Source: an uncultured Oscillospiraceae bacterium (GTDB taxonomy: Bacteria > Bacillota > Clostridia > Oscillospirales > Acutalibacteraceae). Taken from it: a DNA stretch of 25,519 nucleotides. Shown here piece by piece: positions 6,777 through 15,221 of the stretch. The position numbers and the translations under genes are program-made. How positions within the stretch are numbered: the first letter of the stretch is position 1; the number at the start of each line of letters is the position of its first letter. Location: NCBI GenBank assembly GCA_900547095.1, contig URFG01000017.1, forward strand, positions 1-25,519, given 5' to 3'. Under the pieces are notes generated by a model that was not told the DNA's origin, searched no databases, and saw nothing but the letters and a program-made list of their open reading frames with translations.

Positions 6777-9288
6777 TCAACCTTTCCATTTAACTATTTT
6801 TAATATACAATTTTTCTCCAACAAACATTTTAAAGTGACTTTTCCGCCGTCGAAAGTAAAATCAACCGCTTTACCGTTCACATAAACCGCAGACACCGTT
6901 TCAAGCGCCGTTACAAAGCCTTCAAGCTCAAGCTTACCGTATAAAACATTAAATGTGTATTCGTTTTCGGAGCAATCAACCGTTCCCCAAGCACCGTCTA
7001 CCGACCAAAAATATCTTCCGTTCTTGACAGGCTTAAAGCCAAGCAGCTTTTTGGGCAAATCAAATATAAAGCCGCTGTATGTAAGCAGGAACGAATAGGA
7101 CGCCATAGCGCGGGCATAGCTTGCTCCACACTCTATTTCCGCCCATGGGTTGCGCTTTTTACCGTCGTATCTTTCTCTGATTGCCCTTATGATTTCAAGC
7201 GCTTCGTTTTCCATTCCGCATTGTAGCATATTGTCCGCTACGGCATATTCAAAGCCGGTCATACATTCCTCGCTGTACGGCACCGGGATTTTCGGCTTTT
7301 TGTCAAGCTGAGGCCAGCGAAACATAGTAACGCCCTTTTCGTCATTGCAGGCGAAAACGCGGCAGGGGTTATGGTTATCGTGCATTTTAACGAAATTGTA
7401 TTTATATATTGCCTCGAGCGCACTTTGTCGGTGTTCTTTTACAAATACATTTGGCAGTCCCACGAGGTCTGTGTGCCAGTCGGCAAGCACCTGGTCTATG
7501 CCGCTGCCGGAGCATATCTGATACTTAATCTGCGCAGTTTCGTTATCCCAATAACTCTCCGCTCCGCTATAGTTTTCAAGCAGTGATTTATCTGTTATAT
7601 CAACATGCTGTTCGTAGTATTCACCGTTAAAAGTTTTATCAAGGGCCTTTCTGCCCTTTTCAAATAATGCGCGGTATTCCTCTGCGGTGCTTTTTTTCAC
7701 CTAGATACTCTGCCATCTCAGCTCCTGCAAGCAGAGCGGCGTGATAAAACCCCGTAAGCCAAGAATAAAGTCCGAACATTTCAACATCAAGCGTATGATG
7801 CTGTCTGCCGGTTATAACGCCGCTTTTTTCGGGATCCCATCTATCGAAATTATCGGGACTCCATGCATATTCTATTGATTTTTTAATGCCATCCCAGCTT
7901 GATTTAAGCCACTCATCATCACCGGATATTTTCCATTCGCGGTAGCACTTTACAACGTTTCCCATCTGACCGTCAACGCAGGACCGTCCTCCCCAGGTAG
8001 TCCGTTCAAGTCCAACAGACATACGGAAACGCATCATACCGCTTTTTTCAAGGCTGTACTTAAACTCGTTTGTTCTGATACCTTTTTCAAGCTGAGGAAA
8101 CAGAAACGGTAATGCGTAAGCGTAGTTCCATACGTGTTGACACGTACCTGCGCATGAGCCGACATTTCTGTAAACGCCTTCCCAAGCCCAAAAGCTGCCG
8201 TTTTCAAGACGCATGCAGGTTGTGGATTTTAATATTGCAAGATTTCCCTGTATTGCTTCTTTGATCTCTTCTGGCAATGATGATGAATACAAAGCGTTTG
8301 AAAACGTTTTTGTTTCCGAATATAATCTTTCCCATTCATCAAAACAATATTTCACCGTATCAACAGAGCTGTCGAATAAAACAGAGTAATAGTTCCTTAA
8401 ATTTTGCTCTTTCGACAGTGCCCACCAATCCTTAGGCACAACATGAAAATAGGGCACATGCCAACCAATCAAAAACTTTACGGTTTTAATTTCTCCGGGT
8501 TTCAATTCCACACTTGCCGTTAAAGTAGCAGCGTCACCTGTACCTTTTGGATTTTCATTATCATATACACGCTCGGATATTTTTCCTTCCTTATTAAGTT
8601 CATTCATAAACATTGTGAGCGTATCAAACCAACCGCCGCGAAACCAATAATCCTGATGTGCAGTGCTTTCAGCGTCGGTTGCTATTGTAATATTATCGTC
8701 ACGGTTTTTATCCGCCGCGCCGTTCAAGGTTATCATTTTTATACCGTTTTCCTCGGCATATCGGTTGAGCCCGCCGTTATTTAAAAGATTTGATAACGTT
8801 CCCAGAATCGTATAATTTATTTTTTTATCAGATGTGTTTTTTATTGTTATATTGAAAAATGCCGCAGGTATGCTGCTGTCTTTGTCGTTTGACGGAATAA
8901 AAGGATTAAAAGCTTCCAACACAACTTCTGCCGGAAAGACCGAATCTTTAAGTTCAATCTGCGCAAACGGAAATTCGCCCTTGAAAACACTTTTTTTAAA
9001 GTGCTTAAAGCCGGAAAGTGCCGAATTTCCTACACCGTAACTGCCGCGTATTGTTCCCATATAATCGTGTACAAAGTCCCCTGAAAGCAATCGGCTGTCA
9101 ATAACCTTACCATCAGATTCGGCTTTAATAGCAAAGTTTGTAAACCCGCATTCCTTTTCTCTGTCAGGGTGTCCGTTTATTTCTGGATCAACAAGCATGC
9201 CGTTACCCGAAACAGATATACTTCCAGTACCTATACCGCCGAGCGGAAAAGCAATTTGTTTTGTATAATCCCCTGTATACTTTTTCAT
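6777..9288 (-). pseudogene. GH116-family glycosidase gene split by a frameshift
   Basis: Two overlapping minus-strand frames together encode about 835 residues of a GH116 (non-lysosomal glucosylceramidase/beta-glucosidase type) protein. The 5' frame starts at 9288 (MKKYTGDYTKQIAFPLGGIG, with GGAG upstream) and holds the N-terminal beta domain and the start of the (alpha/alpha)6 barrel, including SFWAWEGVYRNVGSCAGTCQ, HVWNYAYALPFLFPQLE and GRQHHTLDVEMFG, whose Asp probably corresponds to the acid/base. The rest, including MFRWPQLDKKP, ECMTGFEYAVAD and NPWAEIECGASYARAM, is in the +1 frame. The break lies in seven A residues (7692-7698 region); removing one A restores a single frame (AEYLGE-K-STAEEY). 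No signal peptide, so an internal enzyme for imported glycosides. Either a recent null mutation, a sequencing error, or slippage-dependent expression. Confidence 0.85.
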
Positions 9289-9529
9289 AATAATCTCCAT
9301 TCTACCGCCAATGTGTCAGCATAAATAGTAATTAAAGAGTGCTGAACAACGGCAATTTTTATTGTATAATTTTTTTTGAAGAATACACACTACAACGCAC
9401 AATAAGGGAGTTGTATAGATACTTCTTACTGAAAACTGTATAATATAATAATCAGTGTTGAGATCGTGGTTTCAAGCACAAATAAGTGTTGCATTAGAAC
9501 ACATACGCTAAGAATTGTTTTAGCACCTG

Positions 9530-9781
9530 TTCCCTGCGGAATCTTTCCGCGCAGGCAGCAGCTTCCGCAACTTTTCCTATAGTTGTATCGGTTATAACGA
9601 CCTTTACGGATTCACCGTTTGAATATTTCTAATTGTCTGCATAAAGCTTTGCAAAAGATCTTGCCATATTCATGGTTTGATCTTCCAGCGATTCGCGTAC
9701 TCCGAGCACACCTCTTCTGCCGTCAATAGTAGGTCTTATTCCTATTACGGGATATTGCCCTATATATCTGTTTTCTTTCAT
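9530..9781 (-). pseudogene. 5' remnant of a second L-fucose isomerase gene
   Basis: Reading from the ATG at 9781 (ribosome binding site AAGAAGGG), about 50 codons closely follow fucose isomerase (YPVIGIRPTIDGRRGVLGVR), then a TAG stop replaces the Leu of the intact gene's TENLKYS segment. Beyond it the same frame continues KYSNGESVKVVITDTTIG and AEAAACAERFR, matching residues 52-82 of the intact protein at 4973-6772, and all similarity ends near 9530. The remaining five hundred codons are gone. DNA differs from the intact gene at many third positions, so it is not a recent copy of it. It lies exactly where the first gene of the operon should start, facing the AraC regulator. Confidence 0.9.
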
Positions 9782-9819
9782 TTTCAGCCCTTCTTTTATT
9801 ATAAATTTTAGATTTATAA

Positions 9820-9848
9820 TTGTATTATAGTCACTTTTATGATATAAT
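9820..9848 (+). promoter_or_regulatory. Promoter of the AraC gene, overlapping a divergent promoter
   Basis: Plus strand TTGTAT (9820-9825), 17-base spacer, TATAAT (9843-9848). On the minus strand a second TATAAT (9829-9824) lies inside the spacer with no good -35 box, the pattern expected of an activator-dependent promoter for the operon that began with the fucose isomerase remnant. Back-to-back overlap would let one AraC protein affect both. Confidence 0.6.
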
Positions 9849-9900
9849 ACTATAAAAATATTAGCTAAAACAAGGACAAAATTCATTTTTTAGGAAAATT

Positions 9901-10761
9901 ATGAAAATTTATGATTATTACGAAAACAAAAAACACGGTACCGGTGAATTTCCGCTTCAATATTACTATGTAGATAAAAATTATTTTCAGTATATTATGC
10001 CTCTTCATTGGCACAATGAGTTTGAAATAATCCATATTCTAAGCGGAAATTTTAAGCTGTTTATTCAAAATGTGGAATACAGTCTAAAAAAAGGGGATAT
10101 CGCTTTTGTTAACTGCGGTTTTCTGCACAGAGGCGAACCGGATAACTGCATATATGAAGTGTTGGTTTTTGATATAAAAATGCTTTTTCGGAGCCATAAA
10201 GATAATATATCGGAAATCTTATTTCCTTTAGTAAGCGGGGAAAAAATAGTATCAACTCTTCTGAATCAGGATGAAAGCAAACTTTATGCAGATCTTATTT
10301 CTTTTTTCAATCTTTTTCATTTTAAGCCGAAGTATTATGAACTTTCCGCATTTAGTTTACTTTATAATATATTTTTCAATCTTTATTCTTCAAATAAAAT
10401 AGAAACGGGAACAGAAAAAAGAAGAAGAAAAAAAATAAATGAGATTGAAAATATACTTAAATGGATAGACGAGCATTATACCGAAAAAATAGATTTAAAT
10501 GATTTATCTGCTGTGTGCGGACTTAATAAAAAATATCTTTGCCATTCATTTAAGGAAATAACCGGAACTACTCCGATAAATTATATTAATAAAATAAGGA
10601 TAGAAAATGCTTGCCGCGAGCTTAGATCCACGCATAAAACAATGACCGAAATTGCAGTTGAGATCGGCTTTAACGATCCGAGTTACTTTGCAAGAATATT
10701 TAAAAAAGAAAAAGGCATATCGCCTAAATTTTATTTGAAAATTAATAGAAGCAGTCTTTAA
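9901..10761 (+). CDS. AraC family transcriptional regulator (cupin sensor plus HTH)
   Basis: A 286-residue one-component regulator. The N-terminal half is a cupin sugar-sensing domain (MPLHWHNEFEIIHILSGNF near residues 36-54, then SLKKGDIAFVNCGFLHRGE). The C-terminal 100 residues form the double helix-turn-helix DNA-binding domain (IDLNDLSAVCGLNKKYLCHS then MTEIAVEIGFNDPSYFARIF, ending with KKEKGISPKFY). Start supported by TAGGAAA before the ATG. It is divergent from the fucose isomerase remnant and the GH116-fucI-fucA operon, so it is the likely activator of that operon, with a fucoside or fucose as inducer; this is inference from position. A palindromic terminator overlaps its stop codon. 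Confidence 0.93.
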   Translation: MKIYDYYENKKHGTGEFPLQYYYVDKNYFQYIMPLHWHNEFEIIHILSGNFKLFIQNVEYSLKKGDIAFVNCGFLHRGEPDNCIYEVLVFDIKMLFRSHKDNISEILFPLVSGEKIVSTLLNQDESKLYADLISFFNLFHFKPKYYELSAFSLLYNIFFNLYSSNKIETGTEKRRRKKINEIENILKWIDEHYTEKIDLNDLSAVCGLNKKYLCHSFKEITGTTPINYINKIRIENACRELRSTHKTMTEIAVEIGFNDPSYFARIFKKEKGISPKFYLKINRSSL

Positions 10762-10779
10762 AGACTGCTTCTGCATTTT
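10747..10779 (+). terminator. Terminator of the AraC gene, overlapping its stop codon
   Basis: A perfect 26-base palindrome (10747-10772; arms AGAAGCAGTCTTT and AAAGACTGCTTCT) contains the AraC stop codon TAA and is followed by GCATTTTTATTC. The convergent SGNH gene ends at 10779, so the hairpin probably stops transcripts from both sides. Confidence 0.85.
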
Positions 10780-11591
10780 TATTCTTTTGTGTTTTTTATA
10801 AGGTTTTCGTATTCAGAGCAAATGAGTCCTACATCTTTAAACGCTTTATGATCTGATCTTATAATATAATCAATATAAGAAGCGATCATTTCGGCGGTAA
10901 TTTTATATCCCGCCGGTGTTAAATGCCCGGCAAGATAAAAGATATCTCTAACTGCTTCATCGTAAATTGGTGAATACTTTCTCAGATCAACTATATATGT
11001 ATTTTCAAATTTATCAGCAGTTTTATAAAGTAATTGCGTCAGCTTATCATAAAAATTTTGTCTTTCATCATCTTTTCCGTCTTGCGGAGGTGTAACAATA
11101 AAGAATTTAGCAAAAGGAGAAATTTCTTTATACTTTGCAATTATAGCAGAAAAATAACCTATAAAGTTTTTATTGAAATTTTTAAAATCAACAGTAATAT
11201 CCGCTTCATTGCCCATTTCAAGTTCATTTTTCATAATCTTAGTAACATCGTTTACACCTAAAGCAATTATGTAACATTGAGATTTTTTATCATCATTAAA
11301 ATAATCATTTGCCTGTGCAAAACTTTCAATATATTCTTTTGCAGTCATTCCGCCGCGCGAGAAATTATAAACCTTGCTCCCTGTCATCCTCGCTATAAAC
11401 TGACCCCAAGAATACTCATACCGATCATAATAAATCCAATTACCTTCATCATTTCTGAACTGAAATTCTCCAGATGACAAGCTATCGCCAATACAAGCTA
11501 TTGTTCTGAATATCGAAGTAAATCCGCCGTCTGATTTTATAATATCAAGCGGTTTTTCATTTTCTTTGAGTAAATAATTATTAAAATCCAT
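10779..11591 (-). CDS. SGNH/GDSL-family hydrolase
   Basis: A 270-residue SGNH hydrolase. Block I is IACIGDSLSSGEF with the nucleophile Ser (near residue 37), the Gly block is VYNFSRGGMTAKE, block III is IIALGVNDVTK (near 110) and block V is AGHLTPAGYKITAEM with the catalytic His. The usual Asp three residues before that His is Leu here (YLAGH), so the acid of the triad must be elsewhere or the enzyme may differ from standard esterases. No signal peptide, hence cytoplasmic, consistent with deacetylation of imported oligosaccharides, though that role is inference. It has its own promoter (11616-11644) and a strong ribosome binding site (AAGGAG). Confidence 0.85.
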   Translation of the reverse strand: MDFNNYLLKENEKPLDIIKSDGGFTSIFRTIACIGDSLSSGEFQFRNDEGNWIYYDRYEYSWGQFIARMTGSKVYNFSRGGMTAKEYIESFAQANDYFNDDKKSQCYIIALGVNDVTKIMKNELEMGNEADITVDFKNFNKNFIGYFSAIIAKYKEISPFAKFFIVTPPQDGKDDERQNFYDKLTQLLYKTADKFENTYIVDLRKYSPIYDEAVRDIFYLAGHLTPAGYKITAEMIASYIDYIIRSDHKAFKDVGLICSEYENLIKNTKE

Positions 11592-11615
11592 ATAATTTCT
11601 CCTTATGTTTTTTAT

Positions 11616-11644
11616 AGTATATACTTAAATAAAATATAAATCAA
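11616..11644 (-). promoter_or_regulatory. Promoter of the SGNH hydrolase gene
   Basis: Minus strand TTGATT (11644-11639), 17-base spacer, TATACT (11621-11616), about 25 bases upstream of the start codon. Confidence 0.7.
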
Positions 11645-11674
11645 GTGTTTTTCACACCTAAAGCAAAAATTCAC

Positions 11675-11718
11675 TTGACGGCTGTTTTAATGAAAATATA
11701 ATATAACAGCGTTATATT
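11675..11718 (+). promoter_or_regulatory. Orphan promoter with overlapping palindrome
   Basis: Plus strand TTGACG (11675-11680), 16-base spacer, TATAAT (11697-11702). The -10 box runs into a perfect inverted repeat AATATAAC-AGC-GTTATATT (11700-11718), the position of a repressor operator. No plus-strand gene follows: the DNA downstream holds only the decayed minus-strand EamA gene. Probably a left-over control region of a deleted gene, or an antisense/small RNA promoter. Confidence 0.5.
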
Positions 11719-11766
11719 TCGGATGACAATATATGGCAGACCTCCAAAAATGCACGGGCAGCTGGA

Positions 11767-12199
11767 CTATTCAGTAAAAATTAAAAGAATTCCTATCATC
11801 AAAAATGTTCCTATAACTATCAAGAAAAGACCAACAGAGGATTTTATTGACAGCTTTTCTTTAAACACGGAATAAGAAAATCCCACTGTTACCAAAATGC
11901 TCAACTTATCTATCGGAACAACCGCGATTGGGGACCGTCTTTTAAAGCTTTATAAAAGCATAACCACGAAGTGCCTGTGGAAATGCCGGAAAGTATCAAA
12001 AAAATAAAGGTTTTAGCGCTGATATCGTTAATCGTTTGTGCAGAGCCCACAATAAAAACCATTATCCATAAAAATAATAAGACTATAATTGTTCTTACAG
12101 CAGTAGCGATATCGGAATCGGTTTTTTAATTCCGCATTTTACAAGAATTGCTGTTATTCCTCCGAAAAATAAAGAGGCGAACGCAAAAAACAACCACAT
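11767..12199 (-). pseudogene. EamA/DMT-family transporter pseudogene (two frameshifts)
   Basis: Read from the ATG at 12199 this encodes MWLFFAFASLFFGGITAIL then VKCGIKK, after which a one-base loss in an A run (near 12122-12127) breaks the frame. The next frame gives DSDIATAVRTIIVLLFLWIM, STGTSWLCFYKAL, and a second break near 11930 is followed by IAVVPIDKLSILVTVGFSYS and GLFLIVIGTFLMIGILLIF to a TAG at 11767. Joined, the three pieces make about 143 residues with five membrane segments, a complete single-EamA-domain drug/metabolite transporter of the short type. The pieces are collinear and well conserved, so the decay is recent. Substrate unknown. Confidence 0.85.
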
Positions 12200-12222
12200 A
12201 TTTAAAAATTTTTCCTCTTTTT

Positions 12223-12390
12223 TTATAAAGAATAATTCATTCCGAGCATTTTATATTTTGCTCCCGCCATTTCGTTATACGGCAGGGTTTCATAATTGCT
12301 GTCACCTATAATATCTTTGATCTTTGAAAGATTTTCTTTTGTATCGGTAATTCCCGGAATAAGCGGAGTTCTTATAAGATAGGGTTTTTC
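12223..12390 (-). pseudogene. C-terminal remnant of a glycyl-radical-enzyme activase
   Basis: About 55 codons ending at the TAA at 12225-12223 read EKPYLIRTPLIPGITDTKEN, then SNYETLPYNEMAGAKYKMLG and MNYSL. The (I)RTPLIPG-x-TD motif and the ending with LLPYH-like, GAAKYxxLG and Y-x-L are characteristic of the C-terminus of radical-SAM activating enzymes of glycyl radical enzymes. The N-terminal part, with the CxxxCxxC cluster site, is missing. Upstream (12391-12493) I see no further homology. It lies directly before the EamA pseudogene, part of the same decayed stretch. Confidence 0.7.
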
Positions 12391-12493
12391 GCTTTGTCAT
12401 TCGTGTCCAAAAAAGAACTGTTGAGAAACCCTTAATTTTACCGAGTTTAACCCAAATTTTCTTTACGAATAAAGAACGGAAGGTTGATAGTAT

Positions 12494-14251
12494 TTATTCC
12501 TCTATAGCCGCCTTTTTTCTGTTTGCGGCTGTTATGCGGGAGTAATCGTCAAACTTCTTTTCTCGGCTATAGGTATAAAGTCCGTTTACCTCCTGCTCAA
12601 CATCGTAAAGCTGGGTATAGCAGAAGCCCATAATGTTAGGTGCTTCAAGCAGAGCCGAAACGAGTCCCTCATAGCGGGCAAGGAACTCTTCCTCAGTTGA
12701 GGGAGCATTGCCGTAGCCCCATGAATTGCTCGCAGCGTTTTTCTGCTCGCTTTCGGGAATCCATTTAATTCCGCCGAATTCGCTCATAAAGAAGGGAAGG
12801 TCGGGTATATAGATTTGATCGTTTTTATACCACAGATTAAAGCTATCTGCCTTGCCGTTATAGTCGGCGTATGATTTGCGGAAACTTTCGGGATTTTGAT
12901 CATAATCGTGCTGATCGTAAATATCGGTTATTACATGGTAGCATCCCGAAGTGTCTATAACGGGTCTTGTGGGATCAAGGCGTTTGGTTTCCTCGTAAAC
13001 CGACCTTAATATACGGCGGGCGGTTGTGCCGAACTGATTCCATGTTTCATTAAAGGGACACCAGCCGATTATTGCGGGGTGATTAAAGTCGCGTTCTACG
13101 GTTTCACACCATTCGGGGAGGAAGTTTAGTAATCCGCCCTCGTTATTTATATCAAGTCCCCAGTTAGCGTGTTCGCCCCACACAAGGTAGCCTGCTTTAT
13201 CGCAATAATAAAGGAAACGCGGCTCAAACATTTTCTCGTGCAGGCGCGCGCCGTTAAAGCCAAGCGCCATAGAAAGCTCAATATCGTGTTTAAGCGCCTC
13301 GTCGGACGGGGCGGTGTAAATACCGTCGGGATAAAAGCCCTGATCAAGCACGGTGCGTTGAAAAATACTTTTATCGTTAATAAGCACCTTAAAGCCGTCG
13401 ATTCTTACCTCTCTGAGGCCTGCGTAACTGTATAATACATCTGTGCCGTAATCGGTTTCAAGGGTAAATTTAAGGTCATAGAGTCTGCCGTTTCCTACCT
13501 CCCAAAGATGTTTTTCCGTAAGGGGGAGACGGAATCTTGCATATCTTCCCTTAATTTCCTTGGTACAGCCGCCGACATTTTTACCCTCGTAAAGTGCTTC
13601 AACCGTGAGTTTTCCTCCGAGGGACAGGGTTAATTCAATATCAAAAGCCGCCTCTTCAATGTCGGGATAGTACTTTGCGGTTTTAATGTAACCCGCCGGT
13701 ACATATTCAAGCCAAACAGTCTGCCAAATTCCTGTGGTACGGGTATAATCGCAACCCTGCGAATAAAAAGCGGACGACTGCTTACCTTTAGGCTGTTTTC
13801 TCGAGCGGACATTATCCCTTGCATTTACTGTAAGGTCGTTTTCGCCCGCCTTTAAAAGGTCGGTAATATCAAGCGTAAATGAACTGTAACCGCCAAAGTG
13901 ACTGCCTGCCTTTTCACCGTTTATGTATACGTCGCACTCATAATCCACCGCACCGAAGTGCAAAAGAACACGCCCTTTAAGCTGTTCTTCGGTTACGGTT
14001 ATGCTCCGCTTATACCAAACTGCGGGAATAAAATCTTTATACCCGATTCCCGAAAGTTCGCTTTCAGGGCAGAAAGGAACCTTAATTTTTTTGGTGTACT
14101 CTTCAGCACTTTCGGGCTTAAAAAGTCTGCGTTCTGCGCCTGATGTACCGAAATCAAATTCAAAAAGCCATTCTCCGTTAAGATTTTGCCAGTTATCTCT
14201 TTTGAACATCGGTTGAGGATGTTCGGGACGGGGGAATAAATTTTTTTCCAT
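12494..14251 (-). CDS. Glycoside hydrolase family 2 protein (beta-galactosidase/glucuronidase type)
   Basis: A 585-residue GH2 enzyme starting at 14251 (MEKNLFPRPEHPQPMFKRDN), chosen because AAAGGAG lies nine bases before it. Domains: N-terminal sugar-binding jelly roll (about 1-185, with WQNLNGEWLFEFDFG and WYKRSITV), immunoglobulin-like domain (about 190-285), TIM barrel (about 290-585). The acid/base is Glu402 in GWCPFNETWN and the nucleophile Glu491 in PFFMSEFGG; RLHEKMFEPRFLYYCDKAGY lies on the barrel. There is no signal peptide and no C-terminal add-on domain, so this is a short cytoplasmic GH2. Substrate not readable from sequence: beta-galactosides, beta-glucuronides and alpha-L-arabinopyranosides all occur in such proteins. 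Monocistronic, with a divergent AraC regulator. Confidence 0.92.
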   Translation of the reverse strand: MEKNLFPRPEHPQPMFKRDNWQNLNGEWLFEFDFGTSGAERRLFKPESAEEYTKKIKVPFCPESELSGIGYKDFIPAVWYKRSITVTEEQLKGRVLLHFGAVDYECDVYINGEKAGSHFGGYSSFTLDITDLLKAGENDLTVNARDNVRSRKQPKGKQSSAFYSQGCDYTRTTGIWQTVWLEYVPAGYIKTAKYYPDIEEAAFDIELTLSLGGKLTVEALYEGKNVGGCTKEIKGRYARFRLPLTEKHLWEVGNGRLYDLKFTLETDYGTDVLYSYAGLREVRIDGFKVLINDKSIFQRTVLDQGFYPDGIYTAPSDEALKHDIELSMALGFNGARLHEKMFEPRFLYYCDKAGYLVWGEHANWGLDINNEGGLLNFLPEWCETVERDFNHPAIIGWCPFNETWNQFGTTARRILRSVYEETKRLDPTRPVIDTSGCYHVITDIYDQHDYDQNPESFRKSYADYNGKADSFNLWYKNDQIYIPDLPFFMSEFGGIKWIPESEQKNAASNSWGYGNAPSTEEEFLARYEGLVSALLEAPNIMGFCYTQLYDVEQEVNGLYTYSREKKFDDYSRITAANRKKAAIEE

Positions 14252-14268
14252 ACTGTTTACTCCTTTTA

Positions 14269-14297
14269 TTGCATTATAATGCTTTTTATTGTATAAT
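14269..14297 (+). promoter_or_regulatory. Promoter of the second AraC gene, with divergent -10 box and palindrome
   Basis: Plus strand TTGCAT (14269-14274), 17-base spacer, TATAAT (14292-14297). A 12-bp perfect palindrome GCATTATAATGC (14271-14282) overlaps its -35 box and also supplies a TATAAT on the minus strand (14278-14273) for the GH2 gene, which lacks a good -35 element. A shared control point for both genes is likely. Confidence 0.6.
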
Positions 14298-14358
14298 ATC
14301 ATTATTATTAGGATAATTAAATATATTTTTTAAGCATAAATGTGAGGATTTTAAGCGT

Positions 14359-15183
14359 ATGGAAAAAATATTTTTTCTTTCTGCAGGTAACGGAAATAAA
14401 ACCGCCGCTTTTGAGGTTAGTCTTGCAGGAATAACCTATCCCGATCCGAATTATAAAGTTTACCGCAAATGCTCTGATTTATTTGTGGTGGAGTATGTTT
14501 CTGACGGTGAAGGAACGGTTATATGCGGCGGAAAAGAGTATCATATTGAAAAGGGTGACGCATATATTCTTCCCGCAGGCAAGGAGCATAGATATTATTC
14601 CGACAAGACCAACCCTTGGACAAAGAAATGGTTTAATGTTTCGGGTACGCTTTGTAAAAAACTGCTTTCTTCTTACGGAATTGAAAATACGGTTTGTTTT
14701 CACAACGCCTCTATCGACACACTTTTTGATGAATTTTTCGATTACTGCAGCGAAAACAGCGATGTTGGAGATATTAATAAAAACGGCGCAATTATTTTCC
14801 ACCGTATAGTACAGCAGCTTGCGGCAAATACAAAGGATAATACCGAAAGTGCCGCAGAGAAAATTAAAAGCTATATCGACGGTAATATATACGAAAAGCT
14901 GACCGCTGAATCGGTTGCAAGCAATGCGGGATTTTCGGTTTCACAACTCGGACGAATATTCAAAGCGGAGTACGGTGAAACGGTATATTCTTATATTCTC
15001 GAACAAAAAATGAAGACGGCGGAAAATCTTCTTAAAAATTCGGGTCTTTCGGTAAAGGAAATTTCAGATATGCTGAAATTTACCGACGAACACTATTTTT
15101 GCAACATATTTAAGAAAAAGCGCGAAGTCACACCGGGAAAATTTCGCAAAACCGGGTTTATTGAAAAAAGATATTGCGAGTAA
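14359..15183 (+). CDS. AraC family transcriptional regulator
   Basis: A 274-residue regulator with an N-terminal cupin-type sensor (LFVVEYVSDGEGTVICGGKE and IEKGDAYILPAGKEHRYYSD, residues 35-80) and a C-terminal double helix-turn-helix (LTAESVASNAGFSVSQLGRI then LSVKEISDMLKFTDEHYFCN, ending FKKKREVTPGKFRK). GAGGA precedes the start. Divergent from the GH2 gene over a 107-base spacer with overlapping promoter elements, so it is the probable activator of that gene, sensing the sugar it releases or imports. It differs throughout from the AraC protein at 9901-10761, so it is not a duplication of it. Confidence 0.93.
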   Translation: MEKIFFLSAGNGNKTAAFEVSLAGITYPDPNYKVYRKCSDLFVVEYVSDGEGTVICGGKEYHIEKGDAYILPAGKEHRYYSDKTNPWTKKWFNVSGTLCKKLLSSYGIENTVCFHNASIDTLFDEFFDYCSENSDVGDINKNGAIIFHRIVQQLAANTKDNTESAAEKIKSYIDGNIYEKLTAESVASNAGFSVSQLGRIFKAEYGETVYSYILEQKMKTAENLLKNSGLSVKEISDMLKFTDEHYFCNIFKKKREVTPGKFRKTGFIEKRYCE

Positions 15184-15191
15184 TAAATAAA

Positions 15192-15212
15192 GAACGGCCG
15201 CAAATGCCGTTC
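15192..15212. terminator. Hairpin after the second AraC gene
   Basis: Stem GAACGGC (15192-15198) with GCCGTTC (15206-15212), loop of seven. On the plus strand the tail CCTTACTGG is T-poor; on the minus strand the hairpin is followed by TTTATTTATT. It therefore fits a terminator best for the minus-strand module at 15418-18559, and may weakly stop the AraC transcript too. Confidence 0.55.
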
Positions 15213-15221
15213 CTTACTGGG

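Noticed and set aside
7690..7700. A-AAA-AAG heptamer in the GH116 gene as a programmed -1 ribosomal frameshift site
   Set aside because: The heptamer is in the right phase for a dnaX-type -1 shift, but a -1 shift leads to a different frame; the downstream GH116 half is in the +1 frame, so this mechanism does not join the two.
9629..9886. An 85-residue protein beginning at 9886
   Set aside because: The first 35 codons are AT-rich promoter DNA; the real start is the ATG at 9781 and the frame is a broken fucose isomerase.
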